DNA of 64,000 nt from Perkinsela sp. pyNocScin1 (GCA_964019655.1 CAXHTR010000006.1:1-64000), one strand, 5' to 3'. Positions 11,233-24,586 are shown, counted from the stretch's first letter. A program made the numbers and translations. The notes: a model not told the origin generated them from the sequence alone.

Positions 11233-14039
11233 TCGGCGAATTTTTGCCAAATATTCATGGAATTAAGCATCAGATCGCTCCACATTCACATCCACCCATA
11301 TATGCATTCATAAAAACGATCAAAAATGCCACTTGATTGAGTCACGATGATCTTCAGATGCCGATATATGATATCATCTGCTCTGTGAATCAAAAATGAT
11401 GCCCAAAATCACACCTTATAAGTGAACTGTCTGTTGATGGCACTCGAAGGTCGCAAAGATGTTGAAATGCATGCATTGTTTCCCTTTATGAAATCCAAAA
11501 GTCGTCTTTAGCTTTCAAACGTGCATAAATAACATTTCAAACCATACTCAAATCGTAAAGATTGAATTGTTTGTCTTTAAAAAGGTATTTTTCATCGCTT
11601 TGACATACTCTCTCTTTCAATCATCATGAGAGCTTCAAAGAATCTTCGTCAAAGAGGCTTACAACCCATCGCAAGTGTGCAAGATGTGAAATGAGGTCAA
11701 TATCAGTGCAAAAAGTCTCAAAGATGCATACAGAGTGCATGGAGTAACATCAAAGGATACCATACACTCTGGATAATCCCTCAATCACATAAAAACACTA
11801 TCACCCCAATAAATGAAATCAAAATTCAAACATCAATGGATCTCACATTGTTTCCACGAAAAGGAAATGAATATCAAACATATGAATCGTTCGAATAGTG
11901 TTTTACATGTATTTTCATGATTATAAGAGTGGCATTCGCAAGATAACATGAGAACAGCGATGAAATGATGTGCCAAAAATCATCGCAAAGTGTGTATGAA
12001 TGCACGAAAATGATTTCCAAGCGCATTGCGCGATGAAAGATTGACCAAATTGTGCATAAAAGCTTTTTCTTTCATCTTCTTTGTCGTTTGCATCAGCACT
12101 GACAGTCTACAGCTCAAACTCCAAGAATATGCATCAAGGTCGTTGAAAATTTGATGAGATAGACCGTAATCAGATCAAGAGCGATGACATTATCGCCGGG
12201 TGTGATCGATAGTGCAAATGACTCACAAATACATCGTTTATCATCTCGAGTCGTCACACATTGCATAGGTTTCTCGACACTTTTGTTCAGTTCAAAAAAG
12301 AAATGAGACACTCTTAAGTTCTCGTGCAGGTCATCATGGTTGGCTTCAGTGCAAGGGTTCTCCGCAACAAACAGTTGAATAAAGTGAAAGAATGCAGTCC
12401 CACTTTCGCGTTTTTTTCATTTCATCGTCATAGATCTTGTCGTGTTTTGGGGAAAGATTTAAATTGCATTCACAATGAAACATCGTCCACTTTGTCGTGC
12501 AGTTGTTTCTTAAATTCATGTCTTCATCGTCAGGTGCGTACAAGCTTAATCGTGGAAGTCGTAGTCACATGTCATGGAATAGAAAATGATGGATTCTGTC
12601 TGTGATGTGGTGTGCCGGGTCTTCGAAATGGTGTGAGCGTTGGGGGCCATCTTTCTCTTGGAATATATATATTGCGGCCGCTTCGCGCCCGCGGTGCCTC
12701 CGGCGGTTTTGTCTTGCTTCGCGCTGTCCCTCGCTTCGCTCGTCGGTTGGTTGTCGATTTTGCCCGTGTCTCCCGTGTCGGGTGCTCTGGGGTCGCCCCC
12801 GTTGCCCTGGTTTCCGCGTCGTCGTTTTTTTCCGCGCCTGCTGTGCGAGTTCTGCCTTCGAGTCTCGTCGATTTCTTTCGGGTGTGTCTCTGTGCGTTCT
12901 CTCGCTTCGTCGCTCGCTGTGGTGGGTGGTGCCTGCTGGTTCTGCCGTAGTTTCTTTTTCGCTCGCTTCGCTCGCTGCGGATGTGGTTGCCCCGGTTGCT
13001 GGTCTGCGGGTGGTGTATCTGGTCTCGACGTCGTTTTGCCCCCTCTCCCGTCGTCTGGTTGGCTTCGTCGTTGCCCTCGTCCCCCCTCCTCGGTGCCGTC
13101 GTTTTTGTTTTTTCTTTCGGCTGTGTTGCTGGGTGTGGCTTCCCTGTCGTTGCGTCTGGTCGCTGGGTTCTCCCGCCGGTGTGTGTGTCTGCTTTTCGTC
13201 GCTTCTGTGTTGTCTTCTCCGCGCCGCGTCTTTTTGGCGTGTTTCTTCGTTTCTGCCTCTCCCTTGTGCGTGCTCGTTTCGCTCGCCCGTCGGTTGCGCG
13301 TTGGTCGTGGCGGTGGTGGCGTCGTTTCGGCGTCTTGGTGCGCGTTTGTTTTGAATTTTCGGTCGTTTGGGTGTGCCTTTGCGGGTGTGCTTTTCGCTTT
13401 TCGGGTTCCCGTTTGGTTGCGCTGCTTCGTTTGCTGGATGTGGGGTGTTCGCCGGGCCTCCTGGCGCCGTTCGGGTTTCTTTTTTTTTGCTCTTTGGAAA
13501 AAAATTGTGGCCGCTTCGCGCCCGCTGTGCCTCCGGCGCTTTTTTTGCGTCTGCCTTTCCCTGGCTCTCCCTTGAACGGAGGCGCCGCAAAAATTCCAAA
13601 TTTTCGATAGCTCAGATAGCTCAGTTGGCAGCGACCCACCGTAGAATTTGATTTCGAGCCCTGCCAGTGTGTTTTTGGAGTGCTTTTTGATGCATTTTCT
13701 TTGAAGGGGGTGCTGCATGGGTTTAATTTTGAGGTACCTCCGATAGCTGCTGGTAGGCCTCTGTTTGGGAGTATTATCACATCCTGGCAGTGCATTTTTC
13801 GAGTTTTAAAGTCGACAGTCGTTTGAATGGTATCCAGACGGTCCCCAATATGTCGTTATCATATTCATTTAGCTGCAAATTTGATTGCATGATAAATTTC
13901 AATGATCGTAGCAGCTTCGGTGCAAAATTGGAAGTGAGATCAATGCATACTCGTGATTTTCTCGGCTATATGTGCTCAACATTGAATTTGAGCGCCAATG
14001 GATGCCATATCTATAATCTGCATCGCATTTTGCTCCATA
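11233..14039. repeat. Satellite unit 5 (mosaic, partly diverged)
   Basis: Matches units 1-4 up to about 13183. It then diverges by substitutions and small indels through about 13500, is nearly identical again to about 13812, and diverges in the tail. Core 12673-13575, tRNA-like element 13596-13678, which is shifted 3 bp by net indels. The abrupt change at 13183 looks like the edge of a homogenised tract. Confidence 0.9.
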
Positions 14040-15410
14040 TCGATGAATGATTGCAAAATATTGATGGAATAAGGCATAAGATCGTGCCAAGACCATATCC
14101 AAATCAATACGCATTCATACACACAATCAAAAATGCCACATAATCGAAATACACTGATTCTTTGATGTTTCTGCATGATGTTGTACATGTTTGATTGAAA
14201 AATGATCCGCAAAATCACACCTCATGTGTGAATTGTCTGTTATTGCACTCGAAGATAACAAAGATCTTTGAATGCATACATTTGAGATCTTAATCAAGCC
14301 CATTACCTCTTCACAGACTTTCATAAATGCATGAAAAACATTTCAATCCATACTCACTTCGAAAGATGGAATCGTTTGTCTTCAGAAAGGCATATTCTGT
14401 CAGGGTGACATGTTCTCTCAATAATCTCACGAATTCTCCACAGAATCGTTCGTCAAAAAGCATGCAAACCATCGAAAAGTGTGGCAAGATGTGAAATGAT
14501 GTCAATATGAGTGCAAAAAGTCTCAAAGATGCAGACAGAGTGCATGGATTCACATCAAAGGGTACAATACACTCTGGTTATCCCTCAAATCGCATAAACA
14601 AACTATCACACCAATAAATGAAATCAAAATTCAAACAACAATGGATCTCACATTCTCCCACAAAAAGAAAATGAATATCAAACATATGAATCGTTCGAAT
14701 GGCCTTTCACATGTTTTTTCATGATTATAGGAGTGGCATTCGCAAGATAACATGAGAACAACGATGAAATGGATAAAATGATGTACCAAACATCACAAAG
14801 TGTTTATGAATAGTGAAAAAGAATTCCAATCGCGTTGGCGATAAAAGATTGACCAAATTGTGCATAAAAGCTTTCTCTTTCATTTTCTTCTCTCGTTTTG
14901 CACCAGCACTGACAGTCGACAGCTCAAACTCCAAGTTTATGCATCAAGGTCGTTGAAAATGTCTTGAGATAGACCGTAATCAGATCAAGAGCGATGACAT
15001 TATCGCTGGGTGTGATTGATAGTGCAAATGACTCACAAATACATCGGTTATCATCACGAGTCGTCACACATTGCAATAGGTTTCTCGCCCCTTTTGTTCT
15101 TTTCGAAAAAGAAATGATACACTCTTAAGTCTCTTGCAGGTCATCATGGTTGCTTCAGTGCAAAGGTTCTCCGCAACAAACAGTTGAATAAAGTGAAAGA
15201 ATGCCGTCCCGCTTATCGCGTGTTTGTGTTCACTGCATTGCCATAGATCTTATTCAAGTTTGGAAAGATTTTAAAGCGGATACACAATGAAATATCGACC
15301 ATTTTGTTCATGCAGTTATTACGCACATTCATGTCATCATCGTCAGGTTCGTACAAGCACAATCGTGGTAGTCGTAGTCACATGTCATGGAATAGAAAAT
15401 GATGAATTCA
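14040..15410. repeat. Satellite unit 6 (diverged, truncated)
   Basis: Aligns to the first 1.36 kb of the unit with frequent substitutions and short indels. Similarity stops near 15,410, about 80 bp before the point where the GC-rich core would begin. The core, the tRNA-like element and the tail are absent. A one-base insertion (about 15,076) breaks the small ORF that stays open in other units at offset 882-1079. Confidence 0.85.
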
Positions 15411-17600
15411 GAACATGAATAAGTTCATCAGAGGTAGAAGGCTGTCAGAATCATCATCGAATCCCATAGAAGCACTTTATTTGTTCACTCGAGACTCAAA
15501 ATATCCGATGCACGAAAGAAATTTCAAAATGACTTATGCATATTGCAATCTTTCTTTATGATTTTGTCATATCATCAGCAGCACAGTCGCCGAATTTTTC
15601 ATACCATCGTACAATTGCGCAAAGAAATCGATTGTATAGCTCATGAGAAAAAAAATGATGATCATAAATTCGTCTTCAACATCCTCAAGTGAAAAAAGGT
15701 TTGAAAGCTGTCAAAAATACCATTTGATAGCTAAAGAATACATCAAGTGAAAAATCAAAGTTCAAAACATTTGATGATGGAATAGAAAGTGAAAAAAATC
15801 ATTCTCACGATAATTGAGCATATGGAAAGAACCCTGCCATCTCGTTTCTACTCTCAGCATCATTATCACTGAGCTTTAAGCTATCATTCATAAGATTTCA
15901 CAGAAAAAATTCAAAACATGTGATAAGATGGAAAATGATGAAATAAAGGATGTGCAAACCTCTCCAGGCATTAAATTGTGAAGAATGAGTGCAAAAACAT
16001 ATCAAGGACAGAGTTTATTTCGAATTTTCGCTTGCACGAGCAAGAATGTTGCAATAAACGAAATAGAAAGTCAAAATTTTCAATGATACACATCTTCCAT
16101 GCATATCAAAATCTTCTTCTCCCCGCTACACATGTCCTTGGCATCATCACCGTCGAAATTTGAATCGAACCTCATGGAATTATCAGTGGAAGTCGTTCAA
16201 ATTGTGAAAAAATGGAATATCAGGATCAAAAAAAGATGATCACATCTGGAAGTGAAAATTTCTCAAAAAGACCATCAAAGAGTTTAAAAGTGCATCAAAG
16301 GTTGCTTTGAAGAACATATTGCTCCTCATCAAGCAAAAGATACCCCGACAAATGGAAGAGAAAGTCAAAATAACCATTTATAGACATGTCCCATGCAAAT
16401 TGAAAGCTTCATCTCTCTTTTCTGAGTATCCTGGCAAAATCGCCATCAAAATTTGCGCGTATATATTCTATGCATCTCCATGAAAGTCGATGTACATGTG
16501 ACAATGTGGAAACTCGTGAACTCAAGGGTGATGAGAGCACTTTCAAGCACTCAAAGGTCACAATATTTGAAAGGTATCATCAGATAGCATTGAATATCAT
16601 GAAGAGATAGAATAAACTTCAAAAAATCTGTCAAATACACAGTTCTTTCGATAAGTGAAACCAAATGGCAAAAGAATCATCGATCTCACTGCATTTTGCA
16701 TATCAACAGCTTTGTCTTTCAATTTGATATCTCTCATGTGTCAGCAGTCAACTTGCATGGACTTTCCGTGAAATACGTTGAACTTGTGATATAGTGCCAT
16801 TTTATGTCTCCAAGTGTAATGCAAAGATCATCAGACATTCAAAAATCAAAAATAATGAAATGATTCGCCATTGAGCATAAAAATACATCAAGGGATAGAA
16901 TGCACATCATACAATCGTTGTCGTGGGCAAAAAAGCAGCGACAAATGGAATCAAATCGGATGAAAGGTGATAAGTATCATCGAAATTTTTTCTTTATGCA
17001 TATTGAAACAGTTCCTATCGAACCTTTTGATAGTTTGCGTGGCTTTGTGACTGCTCATATATATTTTCATAATGCTTTTGACTGACAATCTCCATGGAAT
17101 GACGCCTGCAAAATTTTGGCACTCGTAGATCAGTCCAAAGAATACATCATCAGATACGATCAAGGTGGAAAGGCGAGAAAAGTATCATCTCATTGAAGAA
17201 TTACACATCAAGGAAAAATGCACATTAGTATCCCTCACAAGCATGTTAAAGTACAATACAGATTCTCTCTGTCTATCACGCTCTCATCGCTAATCACACG
17301 CACAATGAAAATTCTAAACAAAAAATTGATGGAATACTCACAAAAAGTGCTGAGAACAAGACAAAATAAATATCATTTTTCCAAGGCTGGTGAGATCAAC
17401 GTAATCTGTGATCGAGGGTGCAAACACAACACATCGATAGAAAGAATATAGAGCGAGGAATCCTTCGCGAGCATGATCATAGAGATTAATGAAATAATAT
17501 GTGAAAAAATCATTGAATTCATATCAAGAGGGTGAATATTGATTATTTTCTTCTCTTCTGAGGGCGATTTTCAAGACTATCCGCACACACATCGACAAAA
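15411..17600. repeat. Degenerate ~285-bp tandem repeats
   Basis: A loose pattern recurs about every 270-295 bp: a GGAAnnGAAAGTCAAAA-like stretch, then a CATGCATAT-like stretch, then a pyrimidine-rich CTTC/TCTCT stretch. Instances begin near 15510, 15776, 16050, 16345, 16655 and 16935, possibly again near 17215. Divergence is high and indels are common. Only short ORFs without recognisable features occur. It looks like an old satellite continuing from the decayed edge of the 2.8-kb array. Confidence 0.45.
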
Positions 17601-20600
17601 ATGAAAAAATCCATCACCACTCGACACGAATTTGAATATCTATGAATGCATAAAAACCTCAAATGAGTTTACCATATGTCCAAAGGTGCTTCAAACATCA
17701 TCAGTCATTATGGAGAAAGCAAAGGACTGCAAATTTTCATCACATACACTAAAAATACATCACTGCATCGAAGGCACCTCGAAAACCCCTCACTTGTACA
17801 TAAGCATGGCAAGGAATGAAATCAAAAGTGAAAAAGCATCGTTGAAATGGTGAAAATCAAAAATTTTGAATCGCTTGCATGGGGTAGTGACCACATTCAA
17901 AATGAAATGACGATTCGCAAGAATATGTGATCACAAAGACCAATACACACTCAGCACCTCCCACAAAGTTTTCACGAAAATTGATGTATGAGCGATGAAC
18001 ACAATCCTGGAAAATGTACGCATCATTCTGACTTCAGGCCATCGCCGACGTGAAAACTACAGCTGCAAACACATTTCCATTGAATCATTCGTCACATTGT
18101 ACCCAAATTGGGTGAAGTATAAATACAGGATACACTATTATAGTCGTAGACAGCAAATCTCACTGAAAATGGAGTGCAAAGAATCAAATAAGAAGTTCTT
18201 GATGGAGTACAAGATCAAGACTATGATTTGCGACCGTGGAGTTGAGCTTCAACACTGACTTTAGTACACTCGAATGTTGGACCCACAAACATCAAAATAT
18301 CTTCCAAAAGGTTGGCATCTTGGAGAATAACACTCCACACATTGCTTCAAAAGTCAAAAAAGGCATCAGCAACAAGACTAACACAGCCACATTGCAACTT
18401 TGAGTTTGAGTGAAGCATATCCACCGGACAATATCATCACCATGCATACGTTCCTCAAAGTCTGAGCATGTCTAACTTCGAGAAAGTGCTCCACAGAATC
18501 TTTCGGGTGGACAGTACAAAGAATTCATCAAAGTTAATTGGAGAAGAATGAACTCATGCAGAATACATGAAACGAATCATTTTGGAGAGAATTTTTTTCA
18601 TGTATCTCATTCCCCAAAAAATGCCCTTTTATTTGTGTTGTCATCAGTAAAAAGATGTTTCAAAGTCAAAAAAAATATACTGCATGTCTCTATACGATGG
18701 GCTCATGCATCTGCGAAAACCGTTCAGATTCACCATTATGCTTTCATATTCTACACTTGACACATGAATATAACTCCTCTTTTCATCCAATTCCTATCCA
18801 TATCTTTCTTACATCCTGATTTCCTCTCAAAAAATTCGAAAATTGAACCAATGTGCTCTCTCACGTGCATCTTTCCATATAAAGGATCAAAACGACATAA
18901 TTCCATTCAGAGTGAGAATGTTCCCATCAAAAAACATTCAAATACAAGCTCTATCCTTCCTAACATCGTCTGAAACTCAGAATGATAGAAAATGAGGCTC
19001 AATCATCGATCTTATTCATCGTACGATAAAATTATGGCACAAACCGTTCACTGAGATGAATACAAAAGAATTCATGCGATACTCACGTCATTATTGCTCA
19101 AGCTGCTCTCAACTGTGAGGTTTTTTTTTACAATGATGAAAGTTTGATTCACATTAAACACCTGTCGCACCCCACATCATGCTTCCACTCAAATACGATA
19201 GTCTCACAACGTAAAGCTATCTGGCCCTTCCGAACATGAGCTTTGAACTCAGTTTACCCATCAGAACTGTCTCTACCTTGTTTTTGCGAAATATTGAATG
19301 TAAAATCTATATCAAAATCTTCATAGGATAGCCGCAACCCAAAACTTCATCCATATGCCCTGAATTTGAAGATACTCAGCGTCCCATCCTGAAAAGTAAA
19401 CGATTACCATGCAGATGCTTTATAAACCCTCAGGAAATACCTTTCGCAAACACCCACACTCTTGCCTGCATAATCCAAAGTCAACTTCAACCATGCAATA
19501 TGCAGGTACATCAAACTCTGCAGAAAACGACAAGCCAATCATATCCTTTGAACTTCATCACGTAAATCCTGCTCAACCCATCGTTTCACAGGCTTACATT
19601 GACATTGCCCACCAAAGCTTCATCAAGCACAACCAAAGCATTGATCATCTCCAAGAGTTATACATTAAAAAAATGATACATTCATGCATCTATTCAAATC
19701 AACAACATCACTGATCTTGGATTCAAGGAGATTAACAGAACACGTCAATCAGCTTCAAAGATAAAACTTTGAAAACGATAGCTCACGCGAGCCTGACATT
19801 CGAAACTATCTTACCACATTGCAACTTCGATACCCACTCACCACAGTGATATGCACCATTTCCAGCTCACCTGTCCAAGACTATGAACACCGCCTTCCAT
19901 TGAAGAAGCCACACCAACTTCAAACAAATTCATCATCATGGCCCTCATTATTCTCGTCAAAGGTGCCTCGACACTCTCCCTCTTCATCTATCTCCCAGCA
20001 TTTAAACTATCGATGCACATGTACACTGGATGCATCCAAAGAAGAGAGATAATGTCCATCACAAGACTCTCAGGTCACTCTTATCCCAATTGAAATGCAT
20101 GAAAATATATCTCTCTCAATTAATAAGGATAAAGCAACCATCATTCTGATTCCACCTTCATTTTTCATCCTCATTGCATTTCTCTCTGTGACATTCAACA
20201 AACTAAACCAATCTCACCTCCTCAGAATGCATAAGAACTTGCCTGTAGCACTCCTGATATATTTTCTCACCAAAGAAGGTGTGAAAGTTTGCCGAATGAA
20301 ATTCAGAGTCGTATCATACATCGACAGACTTTGAAGTGGCACGAACATCTGATCTCCGCCTTCATCAAACATTAACATTAAAAACAATGTACCACAATCC
20401 CCATGTTCCTTTTACCGCACTTCCATTTTCTTGAGTCATACGGACATTTAATACAAAGCAACCATCACAGGTTATTCTTTCCCCCTATTTCCATATCAGT
20501 GATATCAATCTACTTTAACTGAAATTATCAAGAAATTGATCTCATAAGTGCCATTCACTGATGCCAACCCTATATCTACGACTACCAAGGAGCTTCGCGC

Positions 20601-21059
20601 CTACAGATGCATCCTTAAATTCAATATGGACATGTATCACGACTGCTACTTTTACGAAATAATCCCAGTCCACATCAAGGCGCCCATCACGGCACAGGCT
20701 TTCTCATACCCCTTCACCATCGCGAGCTTATCAAACGAAATACTCACTGACGAGCACTCGGAAAGTACAATGAGATCAATGCTTGGCTCGAACATGCATA
20801 ATCGATGATCTCCCTTCTCTTCCATTCCCATCAGTAGCTCATCCATCTCAGCATGTGCTATCTTCACACTCAATACTTTTTCCAACTTCGCAGACATTGA
20901 TCTCACTCTCACCCTCCAACCACATTCTCTCCATGTCCACGTCCACCTCCATATCGGACACCCACCCATCACAAAAAATAATTTCACATCACCCCTATCC
21001 CCCAGGTGTGTGACTCTCCCCATTTCAAATTTTTTCGCACCTATTGGCACATACACAGG
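17601..21059. other. Gene-free, C-rich/G-poor spacer downstream of the rDNA
   Basis: No convincing gene. All ORFs are under about 155 codons and low in complexity. From about 18.3 kb to 21.0 kb the + strand is strongly C-rich and G-poor; sample 60-base lines have 21 C to 5 G (19441), 17 C to 7 G (19981) and 25 C to 3 G (20941). Since rRNA is transcribed leftward, a read-through transcript here would be G-rich and C-poor. Transcription terminators for the rDNA would be expected here, but I cannot identify one. Confidence 0.5.
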
Positions 21060-21429
21060 CTCAGTGAGTCGGAACCTAAATTCCTCCAGCACGTATACCT
21101 GGCTGTGCATCTGGAGTCGTCTGCTCCAGGTGGGACATGGTACCTACTCGTACTTTACTGTCGCTCTGACGAGCCGCCGATCACCTAGTAAATAGGCTAC
21201 TGTACTCGGCCGACACTTCGGAACCAGTTCCTCCAAACGGAGGGAGGCCCTCTTCGGGATTGATTTCCAGCTTAAGAGGCGTTCAGCTGTGAATCATCGC
21301 CTGGTAGCGTTGCGGCGCCCCCGTTCGGGGGACCGCGGTTGCCAGTGAGGCGAAACGAAAGTTCCTCTCGTACTACTTCGCATTACCCTCGGAGCGCCTA
21401 TTGTTGATGTGTACGATTAAGTAGGGTAA

Positions 21430-21473
<44 letters not shown>

Positions 21474-22178
21474 CATCCGGGTGAACAATCCGACCCTTTG
21501 CGTCTGCTGCGGCGCAAGGCTAGGAAGAGCCGACATCGAAGGATCAAACGGCAACGTCGCTAGGAACGCTTGGCTGCCACAAGCCAGTTATCCCTGTGGT
21601 AATTTTTATGACACCTCTGGCATTATACCTCAATGTACGTGCTCAAAGGATCGCTGGCCAAGCTTTCACTTTCTCGACTAGTACTGAAAGTCGAAGATCA
21701 AGCGAGCTTTTGCCCTTGTGCTCTACGTGAGGTTTCTGTCCTCACTGAGCTCGCCTTAGGACACCTGCGTTGTTGTTTAGCAGATATGCCGCCCCAGCCA
21801 AACTCCCCATCTCAGTCTGGTTTCCAAACGGAAGCTCCCCCAGGATATGTATCCCGGGGTTAGTGCTACAAAAGGGAAGTTGCCCCGCCCGCGAGGGGCG
21901 GAGTCGAAGGCCCCCGAAGGGGCTAACCCCCTGCGCTTTACCATTGAATTTGCAGAGTAACGATAGAAGAAGTGGTTTTTCAGAACCGGTTTGCACCTCC
22001 CACCTATGACTACACCTCCTATGCCGCCCGACAAACTGAGACTGGAGTCAAACTCAACAGGGTCTTCTTTCCCCGCTTAATCATTCAAGACCGTTCCCTT
22101 GACGCAGTTGGTTCGCTAGATGGTAGCTAGGGACAGTGGGAATCTCATTAATCCATTCATGCGCGTCTCTAATTAGAA

Positions 22179-22235
<57 letters not shown>

Positions 22236-23225
22236 GTAGGTGAATCTCGTCACATTGACATTCAGAGCACTGGGCAGAAATCAGCTTGCGTCAAACAGAC
22301 CTTATCTGCGTCGCAAGCCTGTGTTTTAATTATACAGTTGGATTCCCCTGGATAAGCAGTTCTGAAACAGCAATTCAGCGCCGCCGCGGTGGTTCCGTGC
22401 CCGTGAGGGCAACTCAAACTCACGTGGGTAATTTAGTTGCGTACGCCCTTGCGAGAGCACACTCCTAAAATCACTACGAAAAGAAGGAGGCGGCCGCGGC
22501 GGCTTTGCCTTCAGAGCCAATGTTTCTCGCGAGCTTACACATCCAATTTGCCGACTTCCCTTAGACTACCTTGTTCTACTGGCTAGAGCTTTCAAAGCTT
22601 GGGGACCGGATGCGGATATGGGTACGGCCCGTCATCGGGAGACGTAACGCCACTGGCTTTTTCGTAGGCGGGCGCCCGGTTCCCTACCCTGCGCAATTGC
22701 GGGGCTCTGCTGGCGCGCCTCCCGGGTCTCCGCTCGACGCGAACTCGCCGGGGGCCGAAGCCATTCAGAAGAAAAGAGAACTCTCCCGGGCCGGGCGCAC
22801 ACCGTCGCCAGTCTTGTCGGAAGCGTCGCCGCCATGCTCCCATGATCGGCTGCAGGAATATTAAGCCTGCCATACTTTCAGCCACTCTTCTAGGTGGGCG
22901 TCTCACGACACCTACGATAGAAGCATTCGAAGACGATTCAACGCTGGCTTTAGTACCGAGTCACTCGTGTCCGATCGCCGTTGACACGAAACCCTTCCCC
23001 ACTTCAGCCTTCAACGATCGTTCGTGTGAATCCACAGTTGAATATTCGCTACTACAACCAAGATCTGCACTAAACGCAGCTCCACCGAGGCTCACGCCAC
23101 AGGCTTCGCAGCTTTGCGTTCACGCACCCCTACACGTGACGGACGTATCGCCACCCTCGGTCGCAACCGTCACGGTGAACTGTCGGCGGTAGGCTTGAGC
23201 GCCATCCATTTTCGGGGCTGGTTGA

Positions 23226-23259
<34 letters not shown>

Positions 23260-24520
23260 ATTCCGACTTCCATGGCCACCGTCCTGCTGTCTAGATCAAC
23301 GAACACCCTTCATGGTATCTATGAGCCTACACTTGGGCGCCTTAAGTCCACTTGCGGAGCATTCCGCATCGCCTGTTCCGCTTACCGAAAGAGGCCCACT
23401 AAGTGACACAATCGGGCGCGCGCTTCACAGAAGCAAGCGCACGCGCGGTGCACGTTTAAAGTTTGAGAATAGGTCAACGGGGCTACGCCCGCCAATTCCT
23501 CTAATCATTTGCTTTACCGCACACGACTACTCAACTGTCACCAGCTATCCTGAGGGAAACTTCGGGGTGAACCAGCTACTAGGTGGTTCGATGAGTCTTT
23601 CGCCCCTATACCCAAATCAAACGAGTGATTTGCACGTCAACATCGCTGCGGACCTCCACCAAGGTTTCCCTCGGCTTCATCCTATTCAGGCATAGGTCAC
23701 CACCTTTCGGGTCCCAACATATATGCTCAGGCGCAACGCCCTGGCCCATCGCCGAGGCTCGGCCCGTGCTGTTTTTCAGAGAAAATGGCACGACATCCGC
23801 ACAAGCGGACTGCCCTTTCAGTGCGCCACGTACCGTGAAGGTAGATGACTCGCACACTTGTTAGACTCCTTGGTCCGTGTTTCAAGACGGGCGAGTGAAT
23901 CCCATCGCCGACGCGAAGTCGGTCTCGAAGCCTGCCCCACAACATCAGAAATCTGACAGAGCGCGAGGAAGTCCGCCCTCCCGTTCCCGTGCGACGCGCG
24001 CCTCCGGGGAGGCCGCATCCGGGACAGTCGGGCGGCGGCAGGCGTGAGGCGCTGAGAGGTAAGCCGGTAAACCAACTAGCATCAGCGCCCCTTGGATAGT
24101 GATCCACTCCTTACCTCATAACAGCTTCAGGTGCTGTTTCACTCTCTCTCCAAAGTGCTTTTCATCTTTCGCTCACGCTACTTGTTCGCTATCGGTCTCC
24201 CTATGATATTTAGCCTTGGCAGAGGTATACCTGCCGTTCGCACTGCACTCCCAAGCAGTACTACTCTCCGGAGCGGCGCTTCTATCAGGTTTCTCGCACG
24301 CACACGGGGCTATCACCCTCTCTGGCGCTCCATTCCAGGAAGACTTTCGTGCGAGGCCCCCAAGCGCCGTCCATACTCCACAACTCTTTCCGAAGAAAGA
24401 TTCGGATTGGGCTGGCCCCACTTCGCTCGCCGCTACTACGGGGATCACGGTTGTTTTCTTTTCCTCCGCTTAATGATATGCTTAAGTTCAGCGGGTGGTC
24501 GACCGCGCCTCAGGCCTTGA
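21060..24520 (-). rRNA. Large-subunit rRNA (28S)
   Basis: The 5' end near 24520 is set by the conserved block leading to CTGAACTTAAGCATATC (reverse complement at about 24480-24497). The sarcin-ricin loop AGTACGAGAGGAAC is at 21361-21374, and domain V motifs lie at about 21420-21480. The 3' end is estimated from the loss of rRNA-like sequence and could be off by up to 100 bases. At about 3.46 kb the locus is short for a kinetoplastid, whose LSU is normally split by spacers into two large and several small pieces. I see no obvious spacer insertions, so it may be unfragmented or cut with very small spacers. Confidence 0.9.
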
Positions 24521-24586
24521 AGTTGTTTTCTTTTTTAAATTCTTTAATCAGAACCACATCTGCGGGGTCGCGTGCGCCCCCAAACT
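24521..24586 (-). other. ITS2
   Basis: About 66 bases between 5.8S and LSU, AT-rich next to the LSU. Very short compared with trypanosomatid ITS2. Both ends are estimates. Confidence 0.6.

Larger units (their letters stand above)
1..15410. repeat. 2,808-bp tandem satellite array (about 5.5 units)
   Basis: Successive units begin at 1, 2809, 5617, 8425, 11233 and about 14040, an exact 2,808-bp period for the first four. Units 1-4 and the first 1.95 kb of unit 5 look identical on reading; the rest of unit 5 and all of unit 6 are diverged. Each full unit has an AT-rich part (first 1.37 kb), a GC-rich core (about 0.9 kb), a tRNA-like element and an AT-rich tail. The window starts inside the array, so its left end is unknown. 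No TTAGGG-type telomere run is seen. It lies downstream of the rDNA with respect to rRNA transcription. A subtelomeric or centromeric role is possible but only inferred. Confidence 0.95.

Noticed and set aside
1-15410. Kinetoplast minicircle origin for the 2.8-kb repeat
   Set aside because: No match to the universal minicircle sequence (GGGGTTGGTGTA) was seen, and the array grades into diverged copies joined to nuclear rDNA.
15978-20808. Numerous ORFs of 60-100 codons between satellite and rDNA
   Set aside because: Short, low complexity, no motifs, no clear splice acceptors, and placed in degenerate repeats or skewed DNA.
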